Source of the DNA: Gordonia bronchialis DSM 43247
GTDB taxonomy: Bacteria > Actinomycetota > Actinomycetes > Mycobacteriales > Mycobacteriaceae
Reading direction: 5' to 3'
NCBI RefSeq assembly: GCF_000024785.1
Contig: NC_013441.1
Coordinates: 930,001 to 994,000 of the forward strand
DNA length: 64,000 nucleotides
Under the pieces are notes generated by a model. The model had not been told where the DNA came from, ran no database searches, and saw only the letters and a program-made list of their open reading frames with translations. Each line of letters opens with the position of its first letter. The first letter of the stretch is position 1. Positions 1 to 8,384 of this stretch are shown in pieces. Both the position numbers and the translations under genes were made by a program.

Positions 1-835
1 GGTTCCGATTCGAGTTGCAGCGTGGCGTTGCCGGTGGACATGAACGAGACGGACAGCCACCCGACGAAGAACAGCGCGACGATGGCCATCATCACCAGCG
101 GCACCCACAGCGTGGGCCGGCCGCCCACATACCGCAGTCCCTCGCGCAGTTGCCCCTTTGCCCGGGCGACGGGTTCCTCGTAGGCGATCTCGTCGGTGCG
201 CATCATCCACAACGAGACGACCACTGCCACGAAGCTCGCCGCATTGATCGCGAAACACCAGCCGGCACCGACCGCCGCGAGGATGACGCCGGCTGCGGCC
301 GGCCCGATCGCGCGGGCCGCGTTCACCAGCACCGAGTTCAGGGTGACAGCATTGCGGATGAGGTCATTGCCCACGATCTGATGGATGAATGCCTGGCGGG
401 CCGGATTCTCGAAGGCATTGTTGAGCCCGAGGAGGACCGCGAGCACCGCCACCTGCCAGACCTGCACCCAACCGCCGAGGGCCAACACGGCGAGCACCGC
501 GGCGAGTAAACCCATGACCGACTGCAGGACGATCATCAGCTTGCGCCGGTCCACCCGGTCGGCGACGACGCCCGCATACGGACCGAGGAGCAACACCGGC
601 AGCGCCTGCAGTGCGACGACCACACCGAGGACCGCCGCCGAACCGCTGAGGGTGAGCACCAGCCAGGCCTGCGCGGTGGCCTGCATCCACGTGCCGATCA
701 GCGACAGCGCCTGCCCGCAGAAGTACAGCCGGTAGTTGTGATTGGCCAGCGAGGCGAAGACCGCATCGGAGGTGCGACGTGACCGGCCGGGGGCAACGTC
801 TGTGTCGTCGGCCGGGGCGTGCGGTCATCGGGCAT
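1..835 (-). CDS. MFS transporter (EntS-like), partial at window edge, apparent frameshift
   Basis: Reading the minus strand from about 761 gives an uninterrupted major facilitator N-terminal half that runs off the left edge: FASLANHNYRLYF, then GTWMQATAQAWLV (TM1) and GPYAGVVADRVDRRK, the loop 2-3 motif of MFS exporters of the enterobactin-exporter type. The same frame continues 5' as a plausible hydrophilic leader (ADDTDVAPGRSRRTSDA) but meets a TGA at 825-827 with no ATG, GTG or TTG between. Restoring one C near 823 (GACCGC to GACCCGC) joins it to an ATG at 833-835. I therefore take 835 as the real start and the break as a one-base deletion. The substrate is unknown. Confidence 0.75.
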
Positions 836-864
836 CACCCGCCAGCCTGATCAGGGCGTGGGTA

Positions 865-1515
865 CTACCGGTTGTCCTGATGGGCGGTGAGCAGCAGGTT
901 GTCGAAGGCGCGCCGTTCGTTCTCCGGGAGCACGACGTGGCGATCCACACCGGTGACCACGTTGCGGCACAGTTCGTGCAGCTTCACGTTCTCGTTCTGC
1001 GACAACCACTTCAGCACCTCGAAGGCGCGGTCGGCGTCCACCCCGTAGGCGAGCATGATCATGCCCTTCGCCTGTTCGATGACCCCGTTGTGCTCACGAA
1101 ACCTCGACACGTGCGCCGCGACCCGATCGTTCACCCCGTCCTCGATGTCGCTGACGTCGAGGTAGAAGCCCTCGGTTCCGACGGCCGTGCCAGTGGTGTC
1201 GGTGAGGGGTTGGGCGATGACCACCACATGGTGGGTGTCTCCCTTGCGGTCGACGATCCGGTGCCGACTCGAGAAGGGCGTTCGCCGGGTGATCATCTCG
1301 TCGAGTATCGCGAGAAAAGACTCACGGTCGTCGGGGTGCTTGTGACCGACCACGAGTTCCGTGGTCGGGGTGACCTCGCCGGGCCGGTAGCCGTGTAGCT
1401 CGGCGACCTCCACGGACCATTCCCAGTTCTGGGAGTCGAAGAAGAACCGGAACCGTCCCACGTGCTGGGGCCGTCGGCTCGGCGCACCGCCGGCTCGAGC
1501 GCGATCATCGATCAC
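865..1515 (-). CDS. PAS-ANTAR domain putative RNA-binding antiterminator
   Basis: The N-terminal part is a PAS fold (FDSQNWEWS, then HKHPDD and GFYLDVSD). The C-terminal about 60 residues are an ANTAR domain (VIEQAKGMIMLAYGVDADRAFEVLKWLS), a family that binds paired hairpins in nascent RNA and prevents termination. There is no receiver domain, so the PAS module is the likely input. The ORF is open to 1581, but GTG at 1513-1515 has a good ribosome binding site (AAAGGGTGG six bases upstream) and leaves the PAS domain whole, so it is preferred. PAS-ANTAR proteins are frequent in Gordonia, Rhodococcus and mycobacteria. Ligand and RNA targets are not visible. Confidence 0.82.
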   Translation of the reverse strand: MIDDRARAGGAPSRRPQHVGRFRFFFDSQNWEWSVEVAELHGYRPGEVTPTTELVVGHKHPDDRESFLAILDEMITRRTPFSSRHRIVDRKGDTHHVVVIAQPLTDTTGTAVGTEGFYLDVSDIEDGVNDRVAAHVSRFREHNGVIEQAKGMIMLAYGVDADRAFEVLKWLSQNENVKLHELCRNVVTGVDRHVVLPENERRAFDNLLLTAHQDNR

Positions 1516-1644
1516 TGGTCCACCCTTTGCGAACAACAGCACCAACAAGTAGTCGCCACCGGTCTCGGGCGGATCACACACTACTGGTTGGGCCGCGGGT
1601 AGGTCCCGGGTGGGCCTCCTACCGGCGATGCCGTCGACATCGGA

Positions 1645-2238
1645 TCAGCGTGCGAGCCTCACCCAACTCTCGGATCGCCGCCCGGACCAGTTGGCCAGTT
1701 GCTCGGTCAGGCCGGCGCCGTCGCGGGGTTCGACGACGGGGCCGAAGGGCACAGCGTCGTCGCCGCGGATGTCGGCGGAGATGAACTGGCGGGCCACGGC
1801 GAGGGCGGGGGCGACGACGGCCGGGTCGGCTTCGGGGTCGGCGCCGATGGCGACGGCCAGATCCCAGCCGTGCACCAATGTCTCGTTGACATAGCCCCAG
1901 AGTGCGCCGGCGCCGGGCACGGTGCCCCACGGCACGCTCACCATGGCACCGAGTTTGGCGTCGTCGGACCAGAGTTCGATCGCGTGAGCGACGGTGTCGG
2001 CGTAGGTCGCAGCGTCGTGGACGGCGGGAAAGCCGTCGATGGCGAAGATGTCTGCGCCGGCGGCCAGTCCTTCGGCGCGGCGTGCGGTGCCGATCAGGTG
2101 GCCACAGAGCGCTTGCACGTCGAGCTTGGTGCACGGCGTCCGGTTCTGGAGCTGGTCGGGGGCCACGCGCTCCATCAGCGACGCTGTCCAGCTGGTGGCA
2201 GCGGCATAGACGGGACGCGGGTCGGTGGGCTGGTTCAT
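1645..2238 (-). CDS. TIGR03086-type protein (DinB/mycothiol maleylpyruvate isomerase-like)
   Basis: A 197-residue protein with the N-terminal helical-bundle pattern of the mycothiol-dependent maleylpyruvate isomerase/DinB superfamily: RTPCTKLDVQALCGHLIGTARRAE and the C-terminal ETLVHGWDLAVAIG. The histidines of the HLIG and VHGWDLA motifs are the usual metal ligands in this superfamily. Its specific reaction is unknown. It is divergent from a WYL regulator that starts 93 bp away, so the pair probably shares a control region. A paralogue lies at 43127-43720. Confidence 0.75.
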   Translation of the reverse strand: MNQPTDPRPVYAAATSWTASLMERVAPDQLQNRTPCTKLDVQALCGHLIGTARRAEGLAAGADIFAIDGFPAVHDAATYADTVAHAIELWSDDAKLGAMVSVPWGTVPGAGALWGYVNETLVHGWDLAVAIGADPEADPAVVAPALAVARQFISADIRGDDAVPFGPVVEPRDGAGLTEQLANWSGRRSESWVRLAR

Positions 2239-2291
2239 GACGATCCTTTTCTCGGTGGTGTGCTGTCAGAACCCAGTCAACGACCAAATCC

Positions 2292-2306
2292 TGACACCTT
2301 CTGTCA
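2292..2306. promoter_or_regulatory. Candidate operator between TIGR03086 gene and WYL regulator
   Basis: A short perfect inverted repeat, TGACA-6 bp-TGTCA-like (TGACACCTTCTGTCA), lies in the 92-bp divergent intergenic region, 25 bp upstream of the WYL regulator start. A further CTGTCAG half-site lies near 2263. It is a plausible binding site for the adjacent regulator, but this is inference from position and symmetry only. Confidence 0.35.
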
Positions 2307-2330
2307 TGTTTTGCAGGAGAATGTTCAGGC

Positions 2331-3317
2331 ATGCGTGCCGAACGTCTGCTGGCTGTCCTGATGCTTCTCAAGACGCACTCGCGGATGACGGCGGCCCAAC
2401 TCGCCGACGAGCTCGATGTCTCCGAACGGACCGTGTTGCGCGACATCGATGCCTTGTCGTTGTCGGGGATACCGGTCTACGCCGAGCGCGGCCGGCACGG
2501 TGGATTCGCGCTGCTGCCCGGCTATCGGACCGACCTCTCCGGTCTCACTCTCGACGAGGCGCGGACCCTGGTGGCCGGGGGTGGGCGCCTCGACTCGCCC
2601 GCGTTTGCCTCGGCGATGCGCAAGGTCGCGGCCTCGCTTCCTGACGCATTTCGGACCTCGGCGGTCCGTGCTGCCCAGCGAATCCTGTTGCGGCCCGAGG
2701 GGTTTGTGCATCCACCGCGGGAGATCGATGCGCTCGGTCCGGTGCAGCAGGCGGTGTTCGACGGTCGGCGGATTCGCGTCCGATATCGCCGGCGTGGGGC
2801 CGAACGCGCCGCCGAGCGCGTTCTCGACCCGATCGGATTGATTGTCGCCGGCGACACCTGGTATCTCGTCGCCACCGCCGACGGCACCGAGCGGATGTAC
2901 CGGATGTCGCGGATGTCGGACGTGGAGATCCTCGACGAGCCCGCGGCGCGCGCCGACGATGTCGACCTCGAGGAGATCTGGCAACGCCACCGCGCCGAGT
3001 TCCGGGCCGGTTTCACCGAGGTGCCGGTGATGGTCCGCGCGTCGCCGGAAACCGCCTCAGCGCTGCGGGGGATCGCCTCAGAGATCGCGTCGTCGGCACT
3101 GCCGGACGGCCGCGTCGAACTCACGCTCGGGTTCATGGGCGAGGGGCATGCGGTCAACGCGTTGTGGACGTTCGTGGCCGACGTCGAGGTGAGGCAACCG
3201 GACGGGGTGCGGACCGCGATGGTCGAGCGGGTGCGCGCGATGGGGCGGGTCTATGCCAAGGATGACCGGCGCGACAATGACCGGCCCGACGACGGCTCAC
3301 CCGAGGATGACCGGTGA
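2331..3317 (+). CDS. WYL-domain transcriptional regulator (YafY/HTH_11 type)
   Basis: Residues 1-60 form a DeoR-like winged helix (RLLAVLMLLKTHSRMTAAQLADELDVSERTVLRDIDALSLSGIPVY). The middle carries the WYL ligand-binding domain (DPIGLIVAGDTWYLVATADGTERMYRMSRM), followed by a WCX C-terminal extension. The length (328 aa) is normal for the family, which controls neighbouring genes in response to small molecules or nucleic acid. ATG at 2331 is preceded by AGGAGA ten bases upstream. It is divergent from the TIGR03086 gene, which is its most likely target. Confidence 0.88.
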   Translation: MRAERLLAVLMLLKTHSRMTAAQLADELDVSERTVLRDIDALSLSGIPVYAERGRHGGFALLPGYRTDLSGLTLDEARTLVAGGGRLDSPAFASAMRKVAASLPDAFRTSAVRAAQRILLRPEGFVHPPREIDALGPVQQAVFDGRRIRVRYRRRGAERAAERVLDPIGLIVAGDTWYLVATADGTERMYRMSRMSDVEILDEPAARADDVDLEEIWQRHRAEFRAGFTEVPVMVRASPETASALRGIASEIASSALPDGRVELTLGFMGEGHAVNALWTFVADVEVRQPDGVRTAMVERVRAMGRVYAKDDRRDNDRPDDGSPEDDR

Positions 3318-3431
3318 GTACCGCAACGACACGGTCACAACTGGCTAACGGGAGCCGCCACGAGTTGGGGAACTCCCTGAGAGCTGGATAAGCTGTGACA
3401 GTTGTGACAAATGAGACTAAAGGGGTTTGTG

Positions 3432-4442
3432 GTGCATAGTCGGTGGATGACACGAGCGCTGGCTGTCGTCGGGTCCGTCGGAGTCCTGGCCGGCCTGTGC
3501 GCCGGCGTGGCCGCAGCCGACCCCGAACCCGACCCCGGCGTCTCGCGGATCGACACCGTCATCCACGACGGACCACAACAAGCGACCGTGATCGTGTACT
3601 CGGCGTCGATGCACAAGATGATCCCGGTCAACGTGCTCCGCCCCAAAGATGCGAGCAAGCCGCGACCCACGCTCTATTTGCTGAACGGCGCCGGTGGTGG
3701 CGAGGACTCCGCGACGTGGGCGGCCAAAACCAGCTATGTGCAGTTCTTCGCCGACAAGAACGTCAACGTCGTGACACCCATCGGCGGTGCCTTCTCCTAT
3801 TACACCGACTGGCAGCGCGACGACCCGGTGCTCGGTCGCAACAAGTGGACAACGTTCCTCACCAAGGAGCTGCCGCCGCTGATCGACAAGGAGTTCAAGA
3901 CCACCAAGGTCAACTCGATCGCCGGCATCTCGATGGCCGGCACCTCGGTCCTGAATCTCGCGATCGCCGCTCCGCGTCTCTACCGGTCCGTCGCGGCCTA
4001 CAGTGGATGTGCGCGCACCAGTGATCCGTTGGGGCAGGCCTACATTCGGATGGTGGTGGCCGATCGTGGCCAGGGCAACCTCAACAACATGTGGGGCCCA
4101 CCTGCCTCGCGTGGCTGGCGGGACAACGATCCCTTCATCAACGCCGCCAAACTCCGCGGGACCAAGGTCTATATGACCAGTGGCAGTGGACTTCCCGGCA
4201 AGTACGACCGTGCCGATTCGCCGCTGATCAACGGTGACCTCATCACGCTCGGCAACCAGATGATTCTCGGTGGCATCATCGAGGCCGCGGTCAACGACTG
4301 CACCAAGCAGATGGCCGTGCGCCTGAACAAACTGCACATCCCGAACAAGGTGTTGTTGCGACCCAACGGAACCCATTCGTGGTCGTATTGGGAACATGAC
4401 CTGCACACCACCTGGCCGATGATCGCCGCCGACCTGCGGTGA
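3432..4442 (+). CDS. Secreted alpha/beta-hydrolase esterase, antigen 85/mycolyltransferase-like
   Basis: A signal peptide (TRALAVVGSVGVLAGLCAG, cleavage after AAA/AD) is followed by an esterase D/antigen 85 type hydrolase: YLLNGAGGGEDSATW, the nucleophile elbow GISMAGTS (Ser about residue 167), and a C-terminal NGTHSWSYWEHDL carrying the catalytic His. Antigen 85-type enzymes transfer mycolic acids to trehalose or arabinogalactan outside the membrane. The reading frame opens at ATG 3411, but GTG 3432 follows AAAGGGG at the right distance and begins just before the basic n-region, so it is preferred. The stop overlaps the start of the MaoC gene, so the two are translationally coupled. Substrate not provable from sequence. 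Confidence 0.83.
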   Translation: MHSRWMTRALAVVGSVGVLAGLCAGVAAADPEPDPGVSRIDTVIHDGPQQATVIVYSASMHKMIPVNVLRPKDASKPRPTLYLLNGAGGGEDSATWAAKTSYVQFFADKNVNVVTPIGGAFSYYTDWQRDDPVLGRNKWTTFLTKELPPLIDKEFKTTKVNSIAGISMAGTSVLNLAIAAPRLYRSVAAYSGCARTSDPLGQAYIRMVVADRGQGNLNNMWGPPASRGWRDNDPFINAAKLRGTKVYMTSGSGLPGKYDRADSPLINGDLITLGNQMILGGIIEAAVNDCTKQMAVRLNKLHIPNKVLLRPNGTHSWSYWEHDLHTTWPMIAADLR

Positions 4443-4885
4443 GCGGCGTCTACGCCGACGATCTCGAGGTGGGCCGGGTCTACCAACTCGACTCGTACAC
4501 GCTGACCGAAGACGAGATAGTCGAGTTCGCGAAGACGTGGGACCCCCAGATCTTCCATGTCGACAAGGCTGCGGCCGAGGCCGGCGCCTACGGGGGTCTC
4601 ATCGCCAGCGGCCTGCACACCCTCTCGATCTATCAGCGCCTGGCCGTCGCCGGCTCCTTCGGCGAATGGAATGTCATCGCCGGAAAACGATTCAGCGACG
4701 TGCAATTCCTGCGCCCGGTCCGTCCCGGTGACACCCTCACCGGGACCCTGGTGATCGATGCCGTCGACATCGATCCGCGCGGTCGCGCGTTGGTGACCAC
4801 CACCGCCGAACTCGTCAACGACCGCGGCGCCGCCGTCCTGAGCGTCACGGTCGACGCCTACGTCCGCACCCGTCCCACCGGTTGA
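4439..4885 (+). CDS. MaoC-like hotdog dehydratase
   Basis: A 148-residue single hotdog domain with the MaoC/(R)-hydratase signature around residues 25-60: FAKTWDPQIFHVDKAAAEAGAYGGLIASGLHTLSIYQRL. The D and H of DPQIFHVD match the catalytic Asp/His dyad of R-specific enoyl-CoA hydratases. GTG start at 4439 overlaps the stop of the secreted esterase by four bases, which implies coupling even though the partner is exported. The acyl substrate is unknown. Confidence 0.8.
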   Translation: MSGVYADDLEVGRVYQLDSYTLTEDEIVEFAKTWDPQIFHVDKAAAEAGAYGGLIASGLHTLSIYQRLAVAGSFGEWNVIAGKRFSDVQFLRPVRPGDTLTGTLVIDAVDIDPRGRALVTTTAELVNDRGAAVLSVTVDAYVRTRPTG

Positions 4886-4909
4886 GCGGGTCCCGCCCCC
4901 CATTCTGTT

Positions 4910-5082
4910 GGTTGAGCCGGCACATGCGAGCGTAGCGAGTGCGCGCCGTGTCGACACCATGTGGTGTTTCTGGGATGGGCAGGTGTTGCGGATGCTGTTG
5001 TGTTGTTTGTGGTTTCGACGCGCGTCGTGCTCGTTCCTCGCTCGTCGCGGCTCACCAGCAGGCGGGGGTGTCGGCTCAACCA
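4910..5082. repeat. Two inverted copies of a GGTTGAGC...GTCGAAACC-type intergenic element
   Basis: Between the MaoC gene and the VWA gene the gene-free 233 bp hold two related segments in opposite orientation. The left copy (4910-4958) begins GGTTGAGCCGGCAC and ends CGTGTCGACACC. The right copy (5011-5082), read on the minus strand, begins GGTTGAGCCGACAC and ends GCGTCGAAACC. Both have GAGCG/AGCGAG purine-rich cores. I see no ORF worth keeping here. This resembles palindromic intergenic repeats scattered through Gordonia-type genomes, and may form a stem between two convergent genes. Confidence 0.5.
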
Positions 5083-5118
5083 GCGGGTGGAGGCGTGGAT
5101 CGTCGCGCGTGAGAGGCG

Positions 5119-6075
5119 CTACCCGAACATCCGCCGCAGTGCGGGCGCCACGTCGTGGTGATCGCGCACCGGCAGGCATCGGCCATGGCCGACAAGGGCG
5201 AGGTCGCGTCCCAGATCGGTGTCGTGCTCGCCGGAGACGTCGAGCAGCACATCGAGCCGGGGGAGACGGGCCGCGGTCGAGCGCGGGTCGGGACCGGCGT
5301 TGTGGACGCAGTCGCTGAGCAGCAGAACCCGCGCATCCGCGACCGGAACCCCGGCGAGTTCGTCGGCGGCCACTGACAGTGCGAAGTCGAGATTGGTGAG
5401 TCCCTGGGCGGGCAGCGTCAACAGCGCATCGACCACACGGTCGGGTGACATCGGTTGACCCAGCCGCGAGATCACGGCGGCGTCCGACCAGAATGCGATG
5501 ACGCCCACCGCATCTCGGCTCAGCTCTCCGGCCAGCGCACCGGCGGTGGCGGCCGCGGTGCGCACCTGCTCACCGCGTGCGGAACCGGAGACGTCTACGA
5601 CGAGAACGATCGAACGCCGACGACGGACCCGCTCGCGCACCAGGATGTGGTCGTCGGTGGGCAGCGGTGTCGCGGCGACGGCCTCGAGAGTCCGGTCCAG
5701 GTCGATCTCGTCGGACACACCGCGCCAGCGCCGGGTCGTCAAGGTCCCGGTTGCCGATCGCGGTGCATCACGTGGCCGGATCACCTGCGACAGTGCGAGT
5801 TTCCGGGCGATCTGCCGCGCCCGCCGACGGGCGTCCGGATCGGCCGTCACACCGGGCGAGTCGGTGTCGCGCTCCCCGGTTTCCTCGGTCACCCCGGGTG
5901 CGCCGGAGCCGACGCCCCGTCCGCGGTGCCGGCCACGGTCGGACCGGGAGGTCACCACGAACCCGCCACCGCCGGTGGCCACCAGCAGATCGGGCTCGCC
6001 GTCGAGCTGCTTGGGTTTGCGGCGCAACGGTTTCAGAGTGTGTGCCGGGCGCGGTGCGGATGTCCGGCGGGTCAA
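5119..6075 (-). CDS. VWA-domain (MIDAS) protein, partner of MoxR ATPase
   Basis: The first about 110 residues are basic and low-complexity. From residue 155 a von Willebrand A domain is clear: SIVLVVDVSGSARGEQV supplies the MIDAS DxSxS (161-165), GLTNLDFAL the MIDAS Thr, and VLLLSDCVHNAG the distal Asp. It lies 24 bp downstream of a MoxR-type AAA+ ATPase on the same strand, the usual arrangement in which the ATPase remodels or inserts a metal or cofactor into a client with help of the VWA protein. No client enzyme (for example a dehydrogenase or CO dehydrogenase) is adjacent. Confidence 0.82.
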   Translation of the reverse strand: MTRRTSAPRPAHTLKPLRRKPKQLDGEPDLLVATGGGGFVVTSRSDRGRHRGRGVGSGAPGVTEETGERDTDSPGVTADPDARRRARQIARKLALSQVIRPRDAPRSATGTLTTRRWRGVSDEIDLDRTLEAVAATPLPTDDHILVRERVRRRRSIVLVVDVSGSARGEQVRTAAATAGALAGELSRDAVGVIAFWSDAAVISRLGQPMSPDRVVDALLTLPAQGLTNLDFALSVAADELAGVPVADARVLLLSDCVHNAGPDPRSTAARLPRLDVLLDVSGEHDTDLGRDLALVGHGRCLPVRDHHDVAPALRRMFG

Positions 6076-6099
6076 CGGCGAGTCGGCCTCGACGGCTCT

Positions 6100-7032
6100 T
6101 CAACCGGGCTCGGCCGCGGCGGGCGAGAGCAGGAAGTGGTCTTGCCAGATCTCGGCGAGAATGGCTTCGGGTGTGGCAAAAGCGGTGTCGTCGAGGTGGA
6201 TTCGACCTGACAGCGACACCGTCATCGCGTCGAGGAAGCATCCGGTGTAGTCGGTCGGGAGGTCGCGCGGCGGATCGATGGACTCGACCTCCGGAATTCT
6301 GATGGCGCGCATCGCGCACAACTGCGTCGCCACCAGCGCCAGGTCGATCGCGCCGCGTACACTGCTGCCCTGGCGGATGTCGTCTCGTTCGCGCGTGGCC
6401 CGGGTGACCGCCACCGCATCCGCGACGACTCGCGCAGCGACGGGATATGCTCGGCGGCTGACGATCTCGCGTTCCGCGGCGGCATTCTGGTAGTCGACGA
6501 CGAGCCGGCACATCCGGTCGTACACCGACGTGGACAGACGCGTCGTGCCGATGTTGTCGTACGGGTTCATCGACGCCACGATGCGGAACGAGTCCTTGGC
6601 GGCCACCGTCCCCACCCGCGGCACGGTGATCACCCGCTCGGCCATGGCCGTCAACAGTGTGTCGATGGTGTCCTCGGGGGCTCGGTTGAACTCCTCGACG
6701 TAGAGGAAGCCGCCCACCCGCATGGCCTCGAGGAGCGGGCCGTCGACGAAGTTGTCCGCGCTGTAGTCCTCCCGCAGCACACGAGACGGATTGTGGTGGC
6801 CGACGAGCCGGCTCGGCGTGAGGTCGGCGTTTCCTTCGACGAGTACCAACGGGATCCCCCATTCCGCGGTGATCGCCCGCAGCAGCGTCGATTTCGAGGT
6901 TCCCGGCGGCCCCTCCAGGATGAGGTCGCGACCGGCGGCGACCGCCGCGAGGACCAGGTCGAGTTCGCGGTCGCGGCCGACGACCTGTGCCGCGATCGCC
7001 GATCGGATCGCGGCCAGGTCGAGCAGACCCAT
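6100..7032 (-). CDS. MoxR-family AAA+ ATPase
   Basis: Walker A GPPGTSKST (residues 41-49), Walker B-like LYVEEFNRAP (110-119), sensor 1 region IVASMNPYDNIGTTRLS and a downstream helical lid. The ORF is open to 7062, but ATG at 7030-7032 is preceded by AAAGGAG at ideal spacing, so the protein starts MGLLDLAA (310 aa). MoxR proteins act as chaperone-like ATPases with VWA partners; the VWA gene follows directly. The pair sits between the esterase/MaoC genes and the kstR region, without visible regulatory link to the steroid genes. Confidence 0.87.
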   Translation of the reverse strand: MGLLDLAAIRSAIAAQVVGRDRELDLVLAAVAAGRDLILEGPPGTSKSTLLRAITAEWGIPLVLVEGNADLTPSRLVGHHNPSRVLREDYSADNFVDGPLLEAMRVGGFLYVEEFNRAPEDTIDTLLTAMAERVITVPRVGTVAAKDSFRIVASMNPYDNIGTTRLSTSVYDRMCRLVVDYQNAAAEREIVSRRAYPVAARVVADAVAVTRATRERDDIRQGSSVRGAIDLALVATQLCAMRAIRIPEVESIDPPRDLPTDYTGCFLDAMTVSLSGRIHLDDTAFATPEAILAEIWQDHFLLSPAAAEPG

Positions 7033-7090
7033 GGTGACTCCTTTGTCAGCGGCTGTGGTCAATGCCGGTTACAGACGTCCGCCGGCGTCG

Positions 7091-7534
7091 ATGGTCTGGG
7101 TGGAGTCCGCTGCCGAGCTGGCCCGGTTCCGTCGGCTCCTGACCGAGGCCGACCCCGCCGATGATCCAGCGAAAGTGGTTGCCGCGGCGTTCATCTCATC
7201 CATCGATCACGGACGGGACAAGGATGAATGGGCGCGGCACCGTGCCGAGCTGATCCTGCACGCGCCCGCGGTGCAGGCGCAGGCCAACAACGTCTATCGT
7301 CAATGGCGCAGCGCAGTAGCGCATTTCGTCGCCCACCGGCGCGGCGAAGGACCCGACGCGCCTTATCCGGTGGCGGTATCACATGCGGTGCTGGCGGCTT
7401 CGGCTGCCGGACATGAGATCTGGCTCGCCGACCCGACCGCCGATCTCGTGAGCTGCCTACGGAAGATGTTCGCGATGATGATGCCGACGGACGACGCTCA
7501 GGTGGCCATGAAGAGGATCTCATCCCGCGAATAG
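7091..7534 (+). pseudogene. TetR-family C-terminal (dimerisation) half lacking its HTH
   Basis: About 147 residues match only the ligand-binding/dimerisation half of mycobacterial TetR-type regulators: RHRAELILHAPAVQAQANNVYRQWRSAVAHFVAHR, then SAAGHEIWLADPTADLVSCLRKMF. No helix-turn-helix precedes it; upstream in frame lies only antisense sequence of the moxR gene. There is no convincing ribosome binding site at the ATG at 7091. It is therefore either a 5'-truncated relic or a stand-alone TetR-like ligand-binding protein. The 3' end overlaps the DUF1059 gene on the other strand. Confidence 0.5.
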
Positions 7535-7644
7535 TCATGTCCGGGATGGTTTTCGGTCAGGTGGGCGCGCACCTTCTCGACCAGTTCGTCCTCGTCGGCG
7601 CCGCGCAGCATCTCACCGCACGGGCAGGTCAGTCGTGTCTTCAT
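7498..7644 (-). CDS. DUF1059-like 48-aa protein coupled to kstR
   Basis: A 48-residue protein starting MKTRLTCPCGEMLRGADEDELVEKV and continuing with AHLTENHPGHDYSRDEI fits the small DUF1059 family (CxCG near the N-terminus, conserved H..E.HP). Its ATG overlaps the kstR stop (ATGA at 7641-7644), so it is almost certainly cotranslated with kstR. Function unknown; the CPCG motif could bind a metal. The longer upstream reading in this frame is the antisense/out-of-frame part of kstR and is not used. Confidence 0.72.
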   Translation of the reverse strand: MKTRLTCPCGEMLRGADEDELVEKVRAHLTENHPGHDYSRDEILFMAT

Positions 7645-8315
7645 GATTCGCGTATCCGATCTTTGAGCAGTAGTCGAACCGTCAGTTCGAGCCGGTTGGT
7701 GACGTCGGTCGCCGATGCCCGGCGGGTCAGCCACTGCACCAGATTCGACATCCACACATCGGCGAGCACCCGGGCGATGGCCAGATCTTCGTCGGTGGGT
7801 TCACCCTCGTCGACGATGGCGCCGGCGAGAAGTCGGTCGATGATGCTGGCCACCTGATCGACCTCGGCGGTGGCCGACGCGTCGGCGAACATGAACGCCC
7901 GCGTCATCGCCTCGGTGAGCAGGGGATCGCGCTGCATCGCGAAGGTGATCATGTCCAGGACGTGCCGCAGTCGCTCGATCGCGTTGTCGCCACGCAGCTG
8001 GGACCGGTCGACCTTGGATTCGACGCGGCCGAGTTCGCGGGCCAGCGAGGTGACCAGCAGGTGCACCTTGGAGGGGAAGTAGCGATACAGGGTGCCCACC
8101 GCGACGTCGGCTTTGTCGGCGACGGTGCGCATCTGGACGGCGTCATAACCGCCCTTGGAGGCCAGCGCGAGAGTCGCGTCGAGGATGCGGCGCCGGCGTT
8201 CGCGCTGCGCGCTGGAACCTGCTTCGGGGACGGAGGTGTTCGGCGCCGCATCCTCGTCGGGAGCGTCGATCGCGGCATTGCCTGATGCGGAACGGGCCAT
8301 GTGCTCTTCGGACAT
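7641..8315 (-). CDS. kstR: TetR-family repressor KstR (cholesterol catabolism)
   Basis: The N-terminal HTH (RRRILDATLALASKGGYDAV, MRTVADKADVAVGTLYRYFPSK) and the helix LLTEAMTRAFMFADASA, then NLVQWLTRRASATDVTNRLEL, match the M. tuberculosis cholesterol repressor KstR closely. KstR binds TnnAACnnGTTnnA and is released by 3-oxo-cholestenoyl-type CoA thioesters. The gene is divergent from fadE34 as in M. tuberculosis (Rv3574/Rv3573c). A palindromic operator lies 70 bp upstream, so it should be autoregulated. ATG at 8313-8315 or GTG at 8319-8321 could be the start; an acidic N-terminal extension of about 30 residues precedes the conserved region. Confidence 0.92.
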   Translation of the reverse strand: MSEEHMARSASGNAAIDAPDEDAAPNTSVPEAGSSAQRERRRRILDATLALASKGGYDAVQMRTVADKADVAVGTLYRYFPSKVHLLVTSLARELGRVESKVDRSQLRGDNAIERLRHVLDMITFAMQRDPLLTEAMTRAFMFADASATAEVDQVASIIDRLLAGAIVDEGEPTDEDLAIARVLADVWMSNLVQWLTRRASATDVTNRLELTVRLLLKDRIRES

Positions 8316-8384
8316 CCTCACGTTTTCGAAGTCGGGATGGACGCTATCGGGTGGGTACCGAATCTACATCCACTCATGGCATAT

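Noticed and set aside
2325..2990. Long open frames antisense to real genes, such as this one and 15592-17298, 18663-20486, 23009-25516 and 38694-40358
   Set aside because: Their translations are Arg/Gly/His rich with no domains, and the opposite strand carries a clear enzyme or transporter; typical shadows of high-GC coding.
3411..3431. ATG 3411 as start of the secreted esterase
   Set aside because: It would precede AAAGGGG, a good ribosome binding site for GTG 3432; the shorter form also gives a more normal signal peptide.
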